64,000 nt of DNA, from positions 200,775 through 264,774 of the forward strand of contig NZ_JADMLH010000009.1 in the NCBI RefSeq assembly GCF_016464385.1. The letters are read 5' to 3'. The DNA is from Nucisporomicrobium flavum. Its GTDB lineage: Bacteria > Actinomycetota > Actinomycetes > Mycobacteriales > Micromonosporaceae. This document shows, piece by piece, positions 7,582 to 16,610 of this stretch (position 1 is its first letter; the number at the start of each line of letters is the position of its first letter). The position numbers were made by a program, and so were the translations under genes. The notes beneath the pieces are model-generated. The model made no database searches. It saw only the letters and a list, made by a program, of their open reading frames with translations, and was not told the origin of the DNA.

Positions 7582-9159
7582 GTGTCACTGGAGGACTGGC
7601 TTCTGACTGCGGACGAGCGCGGCAACCCGGACTCACAGATACCCACCTGGTGCCGGGGAAACACCGCCGAACCGCTGTTTCACGGCGCAACGTATTTCGA
7701 CCGTCTGGCGACCGAGGTGGAAACGCTGGGTGACGGCGACCATCTGTTCTTCACCGACTGGCGTGGCGACCCGGACGAGCGGCTGCGCGACGAGGGACCC
7801 ACCATCGCCGAGCTGTTCTCGGCCGCCGCCAAGCGCGGCGTCGTCGTCAAGGGCCTGCTGTGGCGCTCGCATCTCGACAAGATGCAGTACAGCGAGGAGG
7901 AGAACCGCAACCTCGGCGAGGAGGTCGAGGCCGCGGGTGGCGAGGTGCTGCTCGATCAACGGGTACGACGGGGCGGCTCGCACCACCAGAAGGTGGTGAT
8001 TCTGCGTCACCCGAACGCACCGGAGCGTGATATCGCGTTCGCCGGCGGCATCGACCTGTGTCACAGCCGGCGGGACGACGCCGACCACCGTGGTGACCCG
8101 CAGGCGGTGAGCATGTCGTCCGCGTACGGCAAAAATCCGCCCTGGCACGACGTGCAGCTGGCGTTGCGCGGCCCGGTGGTCGGCGCGCTGGATCTGGCGT
8201 TCCGTGAACGCTGGAACGATCCCACGCCGCTCGACCAGCACGGCCCGATCTCGACGCTGACCGACAAGCTCAAGCATGCCGACCTGCGCGCCGACCGGTT
8301 GCCGCCGCAGCCGCCGGACCCGCCGGAGTGCGGGCCGCACGACATCCAGGTGCTGCGGACCTATCCGGCGATGCGCCCGCCGTACCAGTTCGCGAAGCTG
8401 GGCGAGCAGAGCATCGCGCGCGGCTACACCAAGGCGATCAAGCGGGCGCGGCGGTTGATCTACCTCGAGGACCAGTACCTGTGGTCCAGGGAGGTCGCGC
8501 AGCTGTTCGCCGACGCGCTCAACGACAACCCCGGGCTGCACCTGATCGCGGTGGTGCCGCGGCATCCGGACGTGGACGGGCGCTTCGCGCTGCCGCCCAA
8601 CATGGTCGGTCGGGAGGAGGCGATCTCGCTGTGCCGCCGGGCCGCTCCGGACCGGGTGCACGTCTTCGACGTGGAGAACCACGAGGGCACGCCGGTGTAC
8701 GTGCACGCGAAGGTCTGCGTCGTGGACGACGTGTGGGCCAGCGTGGGCAGTGACAACTTCAACCGTCGTTCGTGGACACACGACAGTGAGCTCTCGTGCG
8801 CGGTGCTCGACCGTACGCGTGACGAGCGCTCCCCCACCGATCCCGCCGGTCTCGGCGACGGTGCGCGCGTCTACGCGCGCGATCTGCGGCTCGCGCTGCT
8901 GCGCGAGCACCTGGACCGGTCCGACGACCAGGACCTTCTCGACCCCGATTCCGTCGTACGGGCGGTGAACGCGTCCGCCGATGCGCTGCGTGACTGGCAC
9001 CGTGACGGCGAGAAGGGTCCCCGCCCGCCGGGGCGCCTGGTGCCCCACGAGACCGAGCGGCTCCCGTGGTACCAACGGCTGTGGGCGATCCCGGCGTACC
9101 GGTTGATGTACGACCCGGACGGGCGTCCCTGGCGGGCCCGTCGCGCCGGCACCTGGTAG
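7582..9159 (+). CDS. Phospholipase D-family protein
   Basis: 525 aa from GTG 7582, with GGAAGGGC upstream. Two HKD-type half-sites are visible: SHHQKVVIL (H135, K137) followed by FAGGIDLCHSRRDD, and YVHAKVCVVDDVWASVGSDN (H375, K377) followed by FNRRSWTHDSE. This is the phospholipase D/cardiolipin-synthase superfamily, which forms a covalent phospho-His intermediate. There is no signal peptide or TM segment, so it acts in or on the inner face of the cell. Length and single-chain form fit PLD-like enzymes rather than nucleases. The substrate is unknown. Confidence 0.88.
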   Translation: MSLEDWLLTADERGNPDSQIPTWCRGNTAEPLFHGATYFDRLATEVETLGDGDHLFFTDWRGDPDERLRDEGPTIAELFSAAAKRGVVVKGLLWRSHLDKMQYSEEENRNLGEEVEAAGGEVLLDQRVRRGGSHHQKVVILRHPNAPERDIAFAGGIDLCHSRRDDADHRGDPQAVSMSSAYGKNPPWHDVQLALRGPVVGALDLAFRERWNDPTPLDQHGPISTLTDKLKHADLRADRLPPQPPDPPECGPHDIQVLRTYPAMRPPYQFAKLGEQSIARGYTKAIKRARRLIYLEDQYLWSREVAQLFADALNDNPGLHLIAVVPRHPDVDGRFALPPNMVGREEAISLCRRAAPDRVHVFDVENHEGTPVYVHAKVCVVDDVWASVGSDNFNRRSWTHDSELSCAVLDRTRDERSPTDPAGLGDGARVYARDLRLALLREHLDRSDDQDLLDPDSVVRAVNASADALRDWHRDGEKGPRPPGRLVPHETERLPWYQRLWAIPAYRLMYDPDGRPWRARRAGTW

Positions 9160-9218
9160 AGCTGGGTATACCCCGGAAGCTATGCCTGGTGGGCTGGGGT
9201 CATCCACCCCCGGCTGCC

Positions 9219-9224
9219 TACGGT
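9219..9224 (+). promoter_or_regulatory. -10 box for leaderless histidine kinase transcript
   Basis: TACGGT ends 6 nt before GTG 9231. This decides the start: a longer frame from 9066 would overlap the PLD gene. Confidence 0.5.
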
Positions 9225-9230
9225 GACCGG

Positions 9231-10580
9231 GTGACCACGCCAGAAGCTCCGCTCCGAGCCGTCCTGAACCGCCGCTACCTCGCCTCGGCAGGTCCCTGGC
9301 GGGCCCTCGTCTACGTCCTGACCACGCTGCCGATCGCCGCGCCGGTGAGCGCGGCCATGGCGGTACTGGTCCTGCCGTGGCTGGCCGCGCTCTCCCGGCT
9401 CATCGACGGCAACCTCCCGACCCGCACCGTCTTCATCCTCATGACCGTTTCGCTGCTGCTCTTCACCGGGCTCGGCCCGCTGGCCGCCGTCCCGCTGGCC
9501 ATGATCGAGCGGGCCCGCCTCGCCCTCATCGACCCCCGGCCGCTGCCATCGGCGCACGCGCCGGCGCCGCAGGACCCCTTCCGATGGGTACGGACGCGCT
9601 ACGCCGAGACGGCCACGTGGCGTGAGCTCCTGTACGCCGCCTTCCTCGGCCTGATCGTCCCCGCGGTGTACGGCACGTACGCGCTGCTCGTCCTGTTCGA
9701 CGTGGCGTTCGTGCTGAGCCCGTTCTTCGCGAGCACCGGCACGGCCACCTGGACGTTCGGCGCGTTCACCGTGCACTCCGCCGCCGAGGCGACGCCGTTC
9801 GCGATCCTCGGCGTGCTGTTCGCGCCGGTCCTCGCGTACCTGTTCGGACTGATCGGAGCCGGTCAGGCTGCGACCGCCCGCGCGCTGCTGGGCGACCGTA
9901 CCGGCATCGCCCTGCGCGAGGTGGCCCAGTCCCGCGCCCGCCTGGTGGACGCGTTCGACCTGGAACGGCGGCGCATCGAACGCGACCTGCACGACGGGGC
10001 GCAGCACCGGCTGACCAGCCTCACCCTGCAGCTCGGCATGGCGCGGCTGGACGTACCCGAGGACTCACCCGCCGCCGGGCCGCTCGGCCAGGCCCACGAC
10101 CAGGCCAAGGACCTGATGGTCGTGCTGCGTGACCTGATCTACGGCATCCGCCCGCAGGAACTGACCGACCTCGGACTCCCGGCCGCCCTGCGCGAACTCG
10201 CGGGCCGGTCACCCCTGCCGGTCGCCGTCACGGTCGCCGACGGCGTTCCCCGCCCCGCCGAGCAGATCGAGGGCACGGCGTACTTCGCCGCGTCCGAGGC
10301 GCTCGCGAACGTGGTCAAGCACAGTGGCGCGACCAGGGCGGACATCCTCCTGGCCCGGGCCGGCGACGTCCTCGTCGTGGAGATCCGCGACGACGGCCAG
10401 GGCGGCGCGGACCCGGCACGCGGTACGGGATTGACCGGGCTGGCCGACCGGGTCGCGGCTGTGGGCGGCCGGCTGCTGGTGTCCAGCCCCGCGGGCGGCC
10501 CGACGCTGCTGCGCGTGGAGTTGCCGTGGCGTTCGCCCGGGCTGGTGCTGCCTGCCGCAACCACCCCGGGACAGGCATGA
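9231..10580 (+). CDS. Sensor histidine kinase (HisKA_3 type)
   Basis: 449 aa. The N-terminal half is a membrane sensor with about five hydrophobic segments (for example VYVLTTLPIAAPVSAAMAVL, TVFILMTVSLLLFTGLG and the segment around VPAVYGTYALLVLFDVAFVL). Next come the dimerisation/phosphoacceptor helix RRIERDLHDGAQHR with H254, and an HATPase domain (ALANVVKHSGAT, EIRDDGQGG, GTGLTGLADRVAAVGG). This is the NarX/DesK-like class that phosphorylates LuxR-type regulators. The regulator gene overlaps its stop codon by ATGA, so the pair is translationally coupled. The signal is unknown. Confidence 0.92.
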   Translation: MTTPEAPLRAVLNRRYLASAGPWRALVYVLTTLPIAAPVSAAMAVLVLPWLAALSRLIDGNLPTRTVFILMTVSLLLFTGLGPLAAVPLAMIERARLALIDPRPLPSAHAPAPQDPFRWVRTRYAETATWRELLYAAFLGLIVPAVYGTYALLVLFDVAFVLSPFFASTGTATWTFGAFTVHSAAEATPFAILGVLFAPVLAYLFGLIGAGQAATARALLGDRTGIALREVAQSRARLVDAFDLERRRIERDLHDGAQHRLTSLTLQLGMARLDVPEDSPAAGPLGQAHDQAKDLMVVLRDLIYGIRPQELTDLGLPAALRELAGRSPLPVAVTVADGVPRPAEQIEGTAYFAASEALANVVKHSGATRADILLARAGDVLVVEIRDDGQGGADPARGTGLTGLADRVAAVGGRLLVSSPAGGPTLLRVELPWRSPGLVLPAATTPGQA

Positions 10581-11293
10581 CCAGCGGCGCGGCCGCGGGC
10601 GGGACCGGCGGCGCGGCCGCGGGCGGGACCGGCGGCGCGGCCGCAGGTGGGATCCGGGTCGTGCTGGCGGAGGACGGGATCCTGCTGCGGGAGGGTCTGC
10701 TCGGGGTGCTGTCGCGGTTCGGCTTCGAGGTCGTCGCCGCCGTCGGGGACGCCGAGGAACTGGTCGCGGTGGTCGCCGAGCACGCACCCGACCTCGTGAT
10801 CACGGACATCCGCATGCCGCCGGGCTTCCAGGATGAGGGCCTGCGCGCGGCGGTCGCGATGCGCCGGGTGCGCCCGGACCTCCCGGTCGTCGTGCTCAGC
10901 CAGTACGTGCAGGACGAGTACGCGGCGGCGCTGCTGGACAGCGGCGACGGGCGGGCGGTCGGCTACCTGCTCAAGGACCGGGTCGCCGACGTACGGGACT
11001 TCGTCGCGGCGCTGCGTACGGTGGCCGAGGGCGGCACAGTCGTCGACCCGGACGTGATCCGCCGCCTCCTGCAGCGCCCCAAGGATCCCCTCGCGGCCCT
11101 GTCGGGGCGGGAACGCGAGGTGCTGTCCCTGGTCGCCGAGGGCCACTCCAACTCGGCGATCGCGGCCCGCCTGTACGTGACGGAGGCGGCGGTGGGCAAG
11201 CATGTGGGCAGCATCCTGGCGAAGCTAAACCTGCCACCGGCCGAGGACACGAACCGGCGGGTGCTGGCGGTGCTCGCCTACCTGCGGGCCTGA
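10577..11293 (+). CDS. LuxR/NarL-family response regulator
   Basis: 238 aa. After a repetitive Gly/Ala/Thr leader (about residues 2-25) comes a receiver domain ([16 protein letters not shown]) with phospho-acceptor D77 in [11 protein letters not shown] and the conserved Lys in GYLLKDRV. A LuxR-type HTH ends the protein ([20 protein letters not shown], then [18 protein letters not shown]). It is the partner of the upstream kinase, sharing an ATGA overlap. The ATG at 10577 is the coupled start; the true first residue could be after the repeats, but no other start codon gives an intact receiver. Targets are not evident. Confidence 0.92.
   Translation: MTSGAAAGGTGGAAAGGTGGAAAGGIRVVLAEDGILLREGLLGVLSRFGFEVVAAVGDAEELVAVVAEHAPDLVITDIRMPPGFQDEGLRAAVAMRRVRPDLPVVVLSQYVQDEYAAALLDSGDGRAVGYLLKDRVADVRDFVAALRTVAEGGTVVDPDVIRRLLQRPKDPLAALSGREREVLSLVAEGHSNSAIAARLYVTEAAVGKHVGSILAKLNLPPAEDTNRRVLAVLAYLRA
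10586..10651 (+). repeat. 24-bp in-frame tandem repeat at the response regulator 5' end
   Basis: GGCGCGGCCGCGGGCGGGACC plus GGC repeats at 10586, 10610 and, in part, 10634. It encodes GGAAAGGT octapeptides just ahead of the receiver domain. Confidence 0.85.
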
Positions 11294-11310
11294 AACGACG
11301 CGTCCCCCGG

Positions 11311-11575
11311 CGGACCGGTGCCCGGCCACCGCAGGCCACGGCGGACCGGTGCCCGCCCAGCCCGGCCAAAGGCGGACCGGTGCCCGCCCACCCCGGCCAA
11401 GGCGAACCGGCGCCCGCCCACCCCGGCCAAGGCGAACCGGCGCCCGCCCACCCCGGCCAAGGCGGACCGGCGCCCGCCCACCCCGGCCAAGGCGGACCGG
11501 TGCCCGCCCACCGCGGCCCATGGCGGACCGGTGCCCGGCCACCGCGGGCTACGGCGGACCGGTGTCCGGGCCGGC
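11311..11575. repeat. 30/31-bp minisatellite, nine units
   Basis: CGGACCGGTGCCCG or CGAACCGGCGCCCG followed by CCCACCCCGGCCAAGG starts at 11311, 11342, 11373, 11403, 11433, 11463, 11493, 11524 and 11555; the last is cut short. Units are nearly identical in the middle and diverge at both ends. The array lies between two converging genes, and its right end supplies the last codons of the methyltransferase. All reading frames are open through it, so frames seen here are artefacts. Confidence 0.92.
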
Positions 11576-12796
11576 TCGGGGTACGTCGAGGGTCCAGCCG
11601 GCCGGGCACCAGATCGGCGCGCCCGGGTCGCCGGCGAGGGCGAGGGTGATGCGCCACGCCTGCATCGGCGGGCGGCCCGCCGCCTCCCAGCGGTCGGCGA
11701 TCCCGGCGGCCTCCGCGGCGTACCGGCCCGCCTGCGAACCGCCGGCGGCGACCGCGCCGTCGGGCAGGATCGCCGCGCCGCCCGTGCCGGTCTCGTCGAG
11801 CAGGACGAGCGTGCTGCCGTTGTGGCCGATCACCGGGGCGTGGGTGGCTCGGGTGCTCCAGACCCCGGCCGCGTACCAGAGGTCCCGGTAACCCAGCGAG
11901 CCCAGCGGCCGCGCCCAGCGCGCGGGAGCTACCAGCGCGAAGTCGGCGAGTGCGCCCGGCGGCGAGGCCGGGTGGGTGCGCGGATGGCCGGCGGCGAGCG
12001 GACCGGCGGCGCTCATGAAACCCGAGGGGCACACCACGGACGCGGTGACCGGGCCGTCCGGGTGACCCCGCACGGCCAGCACCGGGTGGGTCCCGGCATG
12101 CTCCACCGGTACGACGATCAGCCCTCCGGCCTCGGACCCGGGCCGCCCCGGCGCGGCCTCCTGAGACGTCTCCCTGGCGCTGCCCGGGCCCGCCGGCGCG
12201 GCGTCCTGAGACGTTTCGCCGGGGGTGCCCGGGGCCGCCGGCGCGGGTGGCTGAACTTGGCGGAGCCAGTGCGGGGACACGCCGGCCACGCCGACCGTGA
12301 CGATGACCCGGTCGAAGTGTTCGCCCGGGGCTCCCGCGTAGCCGTCGCCGGCGTGGACGCGTACGGCATGGACGCCCGCCCGGGCGAGCGCCGCACGGGC
12401 TCGCTCCGCCACGTCGGGCTGGACGTCGATGCTGGTGACGTCCGCGCCGAGCGCGCTGAGCAGTGCGGCGTTGTAGCCGGTGCCGGCGCCGATCTCGAGG
12501 ACGCGGTGTCCCGGCCGTACGTCCAGCGCCGCCAGCATGATCGCCATGAGGGACGGCTGGCTGGAGGAGCTGACCGGCGTTCCGCCGTCGACCTTGGTGA
12601 CCAGCACGTCGTCGCGGTAGACGACCTCGAGGAAGTCGGCCGCGCCCGGGGTGGCCCACGTGCCGTCCCGCCGCTGGAAGCCGTCCGCCACGAACGCCTC
12701 CCGCGGCACCGTCCCGAACGCCGCCGCCAGCTCCGGGGTCAGCGGCGCGCCGTCGTGGCGGAGCTGCTCGACGAAGCGGCGGCGCAGGTCAGTCAC
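11549..12796 (-). CDS. PIMT-like SAM-dependent methyltransferase
   Basis: 415 aa from GTG 12796, 6 nt after TACGGT. The core is a protein-L-isoaspartate O-methyltransferase fold: substrate-side [23 protein letters not shown] motif [16 protein letters not shown] (residues 99-113), acidic TSIDVQPDV and post-motif DRVIVTVGV. Classical PIMTs are about 220 aa; this one has a C-terminal extension (about 230-415) as in actinobacterial PIMT-related proteins that methylate peptides. A Pro/Ala/Gly insert at residues 183-225 interrupts the fold after motif III. The stop codon lies inside the minisatellite. Confidence 0.85.
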   Translation of the reverse strand: MTDLRRRFVEQLRHDGAPLTPELAAAFGTVPREAFVADGFQRRDGTWATPGAADFLEVVYRDDVLVTKVDGGTPVSSSSQPSLMAIMLAALDVRPGHRVLEIGAGTGYNAALLSALGADVTSIDVQPDVAERARAALARAGVHAVRVHAGDGYAGAPGEHFDRVIVTVGVAGVSPHWLRQVQPPAPAAPGTPGETSQDAAPAGPGSARETSQEAAPGRPGSEAGGLIVVPVEHAGTHPVLAVRGHPDGPVTASVVCPSGFMSAAGPLAAGHPRTHPASPPGALADFALVAPARWARPLGSLGYRDLWYAAGVWSTRATHAPVIGHNGSTLVLLDETGTGGAAILPDGAVAAGGSQAGRYAAEAAGIADRWEAAGRPPMQAWRITLALAGDPGAPIWCPAGWTLDVPRAGPDTGPP

Positions 12797-12802
12797 GCTC
12801 TC

Positions 12803-12808
12803 ACCGTA
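12803..12808 (-). promoter_or_regulatory. -10 box for leaderless methyltransferase transcript
   Basis: On the minus strand TACGGT (complement of 12803-12808) ends 6 nt before GTG 12796. Confidence 0.45.
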
Positions 12809-12887
12809 GGTCCTTCCCGCGCCGGCCGCCCGCGCACGGTCCCGCCGACCACCGCCCGCGGACCGCCATCAGCTCCGACCACGGCCC

Positions 12888-14102
12888 TCACCCGACCCGC
12901 GCGGCCGCGACCGCCGCGGTCAGCTGCTCCGGGACGTCCGCCTCGTGGTACGGCCGTTCGGAGTCCTCGATGTGGTCGAGGAAGTTCTGGTAGACCGCCG
13001 CCGCCCGCAGCGCCGCGATCGGCCGGATCAGCGCCACCGCGGTCTGCGGGTCGCAGCCCGGCACGCTGCGCCGCCAGCGGCCCGCCCACTGCTCGATCAG
13101 CGCGGCTGCCTCCGTCTCCGGGAGGTGGCCGGTCAGGCGGAGGATGTCGTACGCCGGGTGCGCCACGCTCGCGTCCCCCCAGTCGACGATGACCCGTCCC
13201 GCCGCGGATTCCCGCACGTTGCCGGGGTGCAGGTCGCCGTGCGCGAGGGTGTCGGGGAGGCCGCACGCGTCGATCGCCGTCAGCCGGGCGGGGAGTTCGT
13301 CCATCAGCTCGGCGAGGCCGTCGATCGTGTCCAGCCAGGGTGCGGCCACACGGGCGATGCGGTCGAGTTCGAAGCGCCGGTCGGGCACGCCCGCGGCGAG
13401 CAGATCGCCCGTCCGGGTGACGTAGTGCTCCTGGATCTGGTGGATGTCACGGGCGACATCGGCGCAGAAACCGGCGTCGGCGCCGTAGCGGTCCTCCCCC
13501 GGCACGTGGGCGAGCAGCATGCGCCCGGCGTCCCCCGCGGCCAGCACGGTGGGGGTGAGCCCGGGCGCGGCGGTGGGCAGCAGCCGGAGCAGCGGCGCCT
13601 CGTGGGCGAAGAAGACGGGGACCTGTTTGAGCCAGGCCACCGGTTCGCCGCCCGCGTCGAGGCGCCAGATGGCCGACAGGTTCCAGGTGCGCTGCTGCAC
13701 CGCCACGGCGCCGTCGCGGCCGAGCTCCTTGAGGGCCCAGGCGACGGACGCGGCCGGGCCGCCCGGCACCGCCCACGGCGCCCGCCGCGGCTCCGGCGCC
13801 GATTCCCCATCGAGACCGGAGAACGACGCCGCGGGGCCGAACGGTGGGGCCGGGTCGAGCGCGAGCGGCGCTGCGACGGGCCCGAGGACCTCGGCGGCGT
13901 ACGTGACGTGGCCGCCGGGTTGGGCGGGTTTCTCGGTGTGCATGAGGCGCAACACCGTCACGTCGATCCCGTGCCGGTCGCGGACGGCCGCGACGATGTC
14001 GCTGACCTCCGGCCACCACGGCACTTCCACATCGAACGGCGGCAGCGCGCCGAGCACGCCGCCCCGCCCGTCCACGAGCACGAGAGTCACAGTTCTGCCC
14101 AC
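12888..14102 (-). CDS. Aminoglycoside phosphotransferase-like kinase with N-terminal Nudix-like domain
   Basis: 404 aa from GTG 14102. Residues about 1-110 look like a Nudix-type beta-alpha fold (TLVLVDGRGGVLGALP, then VTYAAEVLGPV) but without a Nudix box. The C-terminal half is an APH-type kinase: LAHGDLHPGNV is the catalytic Brenner motif (HGDxxxxN) and VIVDWGDAS the metal-binding DFG equivalent. These kinases phosphorylate small hydroxyl substrates such as choline, homoserine or antibiotics. The substrate is unknown. The start is chosen because TACGGT lies 7 nt upstream; GTG 14090 is possible. Confidence 0.75.
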   Translation of the reverse strand: MGRTVTLVLVDGRGGVLGALPPFDVEVPWWPEVSDIVAAVRDRHGIDVTVLRLMHTEKPAQPGGHVTYAAEVLGPVAAPLALDPAPPFGPAASFSGLDGESAPEPRRAPWAVPGGPAASVAWALKELGRDGAVAVQQRTWNLSAIWRLDAGGEPVAWLKQVPVFFAHEAPLLRLLPTAAPGLTPTVLAAGDAGRMLLAHVPGEDRYGADAGFCADVARDIHQIQEHYVTRTGDLLAAGVPDRRFELDRIARVAAPWLDTIDGLAELMDELPARLTAIDACGLPDTLAHGDLHPGNVRESAAGRVIVDWGDASVAHPAYDILRLTGHLPETEAAALIEQWAGRWRRSVPGCDPQTAVALIRPIAALRAAAVYQNFLDHIEDSERPYHEADVPEQLTAAVAAARVG

Positions 14103-14109
14103 GCGAGGA

Positions 14110-14115
14110 ACCGTA
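14110..14115 (-). promoter_or_regulatory. -10 box for leaderless APH-type gene
   Basis: Minus-strand TACGGT ends 7 nt before GTG 14102; no ribosome-binding site is present. Confidence 0.45.
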
Positions 14116-14213
14116 GCCCGATCGGCCCAGCCGCCGCGGAAGGCTGTGGACAACTTGCTACAAGCCGACCGCGACCCGCTGCCAGGGGAGGCAGCCGATC
14201 TGGACCGCCGCTG

Positions 14214-15215
14214 TCACGTCGTCGCCTCGTAGCGGGCGCGCAGGGCCGCCATGTCCGGGCGGCCGTGCAGGCGCAGCCGGGCCATGCCGCCGTCCGGGAA
14301 GATGTCGAGCCGCACGTGCGTCGCGACCGGGACGACCGGGACCGGGAAGCGGTGCCGGGTGTCCGGGCTCAGCCGGATCTGGGGCAGCAGCTCGAACCAG
14401 TCGGCGGGGTCGTCGAGCAGGCCGGTGCGGGTGTCGATGCCGCGCAGGGTGGCGCTGCCGGGCGCGTTGCCCTTGAAGTGGCTGGTGTCCAGTTCGGCCA
14501 GTTCGACGACCGCCGGCGCGGCGAGCTGCAGCAGAACCCAGTCGTTGCCGTCGTCGCGGCGGCGGGCCGTCTCCCAGCCGTCGCCCATCGAGCGGGCCAG
14601 GCCCGGGTGGATCAGGTTCTGCGGGTGGCCGTAGAACATGTTGCTGCAGCCGGCGATGCGGGCACCGTGCTCGGCGGCCGCCACGTCGAAGACGCTCGGC
14701 AGCAGCCTCGGGTCGGGCACGATCTCGCCGTGGACGCGCAGCCGGGCGACGCCACCGTCGGGGTAGATCGTCAGGCGTACGTGGGTGAAGCGCTGCCGTG
14801 AGTCCACTGTGAACAGATTCTGGCTGTCCCCGGCGAGCGGCGAACGCGGCACCAGCGGCACCCAGGGCGCCTCGGCGAGCTGGATCGGGTCCGGGTAGCC
14901 CTGGACGGCGCAGCCCTCGACGGAGGCGTACGGCGGGTAGTTGCCGGTGAAGAACGCCGTGTCGATGTCGATGCCGTGGACGACGCCGGGGGCGCCGAGC
15001 CGCACGATCGCCGTGTCGTGGCCGGGTTCGCGCCGCCGCCGGGTCTCCCAGCCGTCGTACACCTGGCCCTTCTGCCCGAAGGTCCGGGGCGCGAAGACCG
15101 GCGCCGCCGGCTCGACCAGGTGGTCGGCCGCGGCGAAGAACTCGTCGTTGGCGGCCATCACCCCGCCGCCGAACGTGCGCGACGCCAGGTCGGGCAGGAG
15201 CGTGAAATCTTCCAT
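14214..15215 (-). CDS. alc: Allantoicase
   Basis: 333 aa, the normal length. It hydrolyses allantoate to ureidoglycolate and urea. It consists of two allantoicase repeats of about 150 residues, each a jelly-roll: the first with DGWETRRRREPGHDTAIVRL and DIDTAFFTGNYPPYASVEGC, the second with DGWETARRRDDGNDWVLLQL and ELDTSHFKGNAPGSATLRG. Both repeats end in TH-VRL-I-PDGG-ARLR. It starts 16 nt after allantoinase and is surely co-transcribed with it. With malate synthase upstream, the ureide carbon is directed to glyoxylate and malate. Confidence 0.95.
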   Translation of the reverse strand: MEDFTLLPDLASRTFGGGVMAANDEFFAAADHLVEPAAPVFAPRTFGQKGQVYDGWETRRRREPGHDTAIVRLGAPGVVHGIDIDTAFFTGNYPPYASVEGCAVQGYPDPIQLAEAPWVPLVPRSPLAGDSQNLFTVDSRQRFTHVRLTIYPDGGVARLRVHGEIVPDPRLLPSVFDVAAAEHGARIAGCSNMFYGHPQNLIHPGLARSMGDGWETARRRDDGNDWVLLQLAAPAVVELAELDTSHFKGNAPGSATLRGIDTRTGLLDDPADWFELLPQIRLSPDTRHRFPVPVVPVATHVRLDIFPDGGMARLRLHGRPDMAALRARYEATT

Positions 15216-15231
15216 CAGCGGACCTCCGGTG

Positions 15232-16539
15232 TCACGAACGGGTCAGGAAACGGCCCTGCCGGGCCTCACCGGTCACCGTGCGCCCGCGCAGCCAGGTCGT
15301 GCGGACCACTCCGGTCAGGGTCTTTCCGGCGTACGGCGTGACGGGGTTGCGGTGGTGCAGCCGCCCCGGGTCGACGACGAACGTGGCGTCCGGGTCGAGG
15401 GCGACCAGGTCGGCGTCGGCGCCCACGGCGATGCGGCCCTTGCCGGTGAGCCCGACGAGGTCGGCGGGGCGCCGGGCCATCCAGTCGGCCACGTCGGCGA
15501 GGGTGTGCCCGCGCTCGCGGGCGGCCGTCCAGATCACCGGGAGGCCGAGCTGGACGGACGCGATGCCGCCCCACGCCGCGGCGAAGTCGCCGGTGTCGCG
15601 GCGCTTGAGGTCGGGGGTGCACGGCGAGTGGTCGCTGACGATGCAGGTGATGAGGCCGTCGGCGAGCGCCGACCAGAGCCGGTCGCGGTTGGCCGCGTCG
15701 CGGATCGGCGGGCAGCACTTGAACTCGGTGGCGCCCGCGGGGATCTCACCGGCGTCGAGGGTCAGGTAGTGCGGGCACGTCTCGGCGGTGACCCGGACGC
15801 CGTCGGCGCGGGCGGCGGCGATCAGCGGCAGGGCGCCCGCCGCGGACAGGTGCAGGATGTGGACGCGGGCACCGGCGGCCCGGGCGGCCTCGATCGCGGT
15901 GGCCACGGCGGCGTGCTCGGCCTCGGGCGGCCGGGAGGCCAGGAAGTCCGCGTACGCCGGGGAGGAGGCGGCCGCGTGCAGGTGGGCGGGGTCCTCGGCG
16001 TGGATGACGAACAGCGCGTCGACGGCGGCGAGCGCCTCGGCGAGTTGCCCCGGGTCCAGCGGCGGGAACTCGGGCACGCCGGAGTCGGCGAGGAAGGCCT
16101 TGAAGCCGAACACGCCGGCGGCGTCCAGGGCGGGCAGGTCGGCGGCGTTGCCGGGGACCGCGCCACCCCAGAAGCCGACGTCGATGTGGAGCTGCCCGGC
16201 GGCCGCGCGCTGCTTGACCGCCAGGGCGTCCGCGGAGACGGTCGGCGGGAGGCTGTTCAGCGGCATGTCCACGATGGCGGTCACCCCGCCGGCGGCGGCC
16301 GCCCGGGTGGCGGTGGCGAAGCCCTCCCATTCCGTACGGCCGGGCTCGTTGACGTGCACGTGGGTGTCGACCAGCCCGGGCAGCAGCGCGAGGTCGCCCA
16401 GGTCGGTGTCCTCGGCGGCCGGCACGTCGGCGTCGTACCCGTCGACGGCGACGATGCGCCCGCCCGCGACCGACACGGCGGCGGGCCGCTCGCCGCCGGC
16501 GGTGACGGTACGGCGGGACCGCACCACGAGATCCACCAT
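15232..16539 (-). CDS. allB: Allantoinase
   Basis: 435 aa. A cyclic amidohydrolase that opens the hydantoin ring of allantoin to give allantoate. The binuclear metal site is visible: [15 protein letters not shown], the lysine to be carboxylated in [10 protein letters not shown], the histidines in VIHAEDPAH and ILHLSAAG, and the aspartate in VSDHSPC. A promoter-like TAGGCT ends 6 nt before the ATG, so this gene and allantoicase probably form their own transcript even though all neighbours run the same way. Confidence 0.95.
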   Translation of the reverse strand: MVDLVVRSRRTVTAGGERPAAVSVAGGRIVAVDGYDADVPAAEDTDLGDLALLPGLVDTHVHVNEPGRTEWEGFATATRAAAAGGVTAIVDMPLNSLPPTVSADALAVKQRAAAGQLHIDVGFWGGAVPGNAADLPALDAAGVFGFKAFLADSGVPEFPPLDPGQLAEALAAVDALFVIHAEDPAHLHAAASSPAYADFLASRPPEAEHAAVATAIEAARAAGARVHILHLSAAGALPLIAAARADGVRVTAETCPHYLTLDAGEIPAGATEFKCCPPIRDAANRDRLWSALADGLITCIVSDHSPCTPDLKRRDTGDFAAAWGGIASVQLGLPVIWTAARERGHTLADVADWMARRPADLVGLTGKGRIAVGADADLVALDPDATFVVDPGRLHHRNPVTPYAGKTLTGVVRTTWLRGRTVTGEARQGRFLTRS

Positions 16540-16545
16540 GGCCCG

Positions 16546-16551
16546 AGCCTA
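16546..16551 (-). promoter_or_regulatory. -10 box for leaderless allantoinase transcript
   Basis: Minus-strand TAGGCT ends 6 nt before ATG 16539, in the 71-bp gap after the aldolase gene. It suggests independent control of allB-alc. Confidence 0.45.
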
Positions 16552-16610
16552 ACCGCCCGGCGTGATCGGACGGTTACGCCGCGCAAAGCCGTCCGAAGAT
16601 GCGAGGGTGC

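Noticed and set aside
11311-11575. CRISPR array
   Set aside because: The repeat units are contiguous with no unique spacers and are GC-rich minisatellite units.
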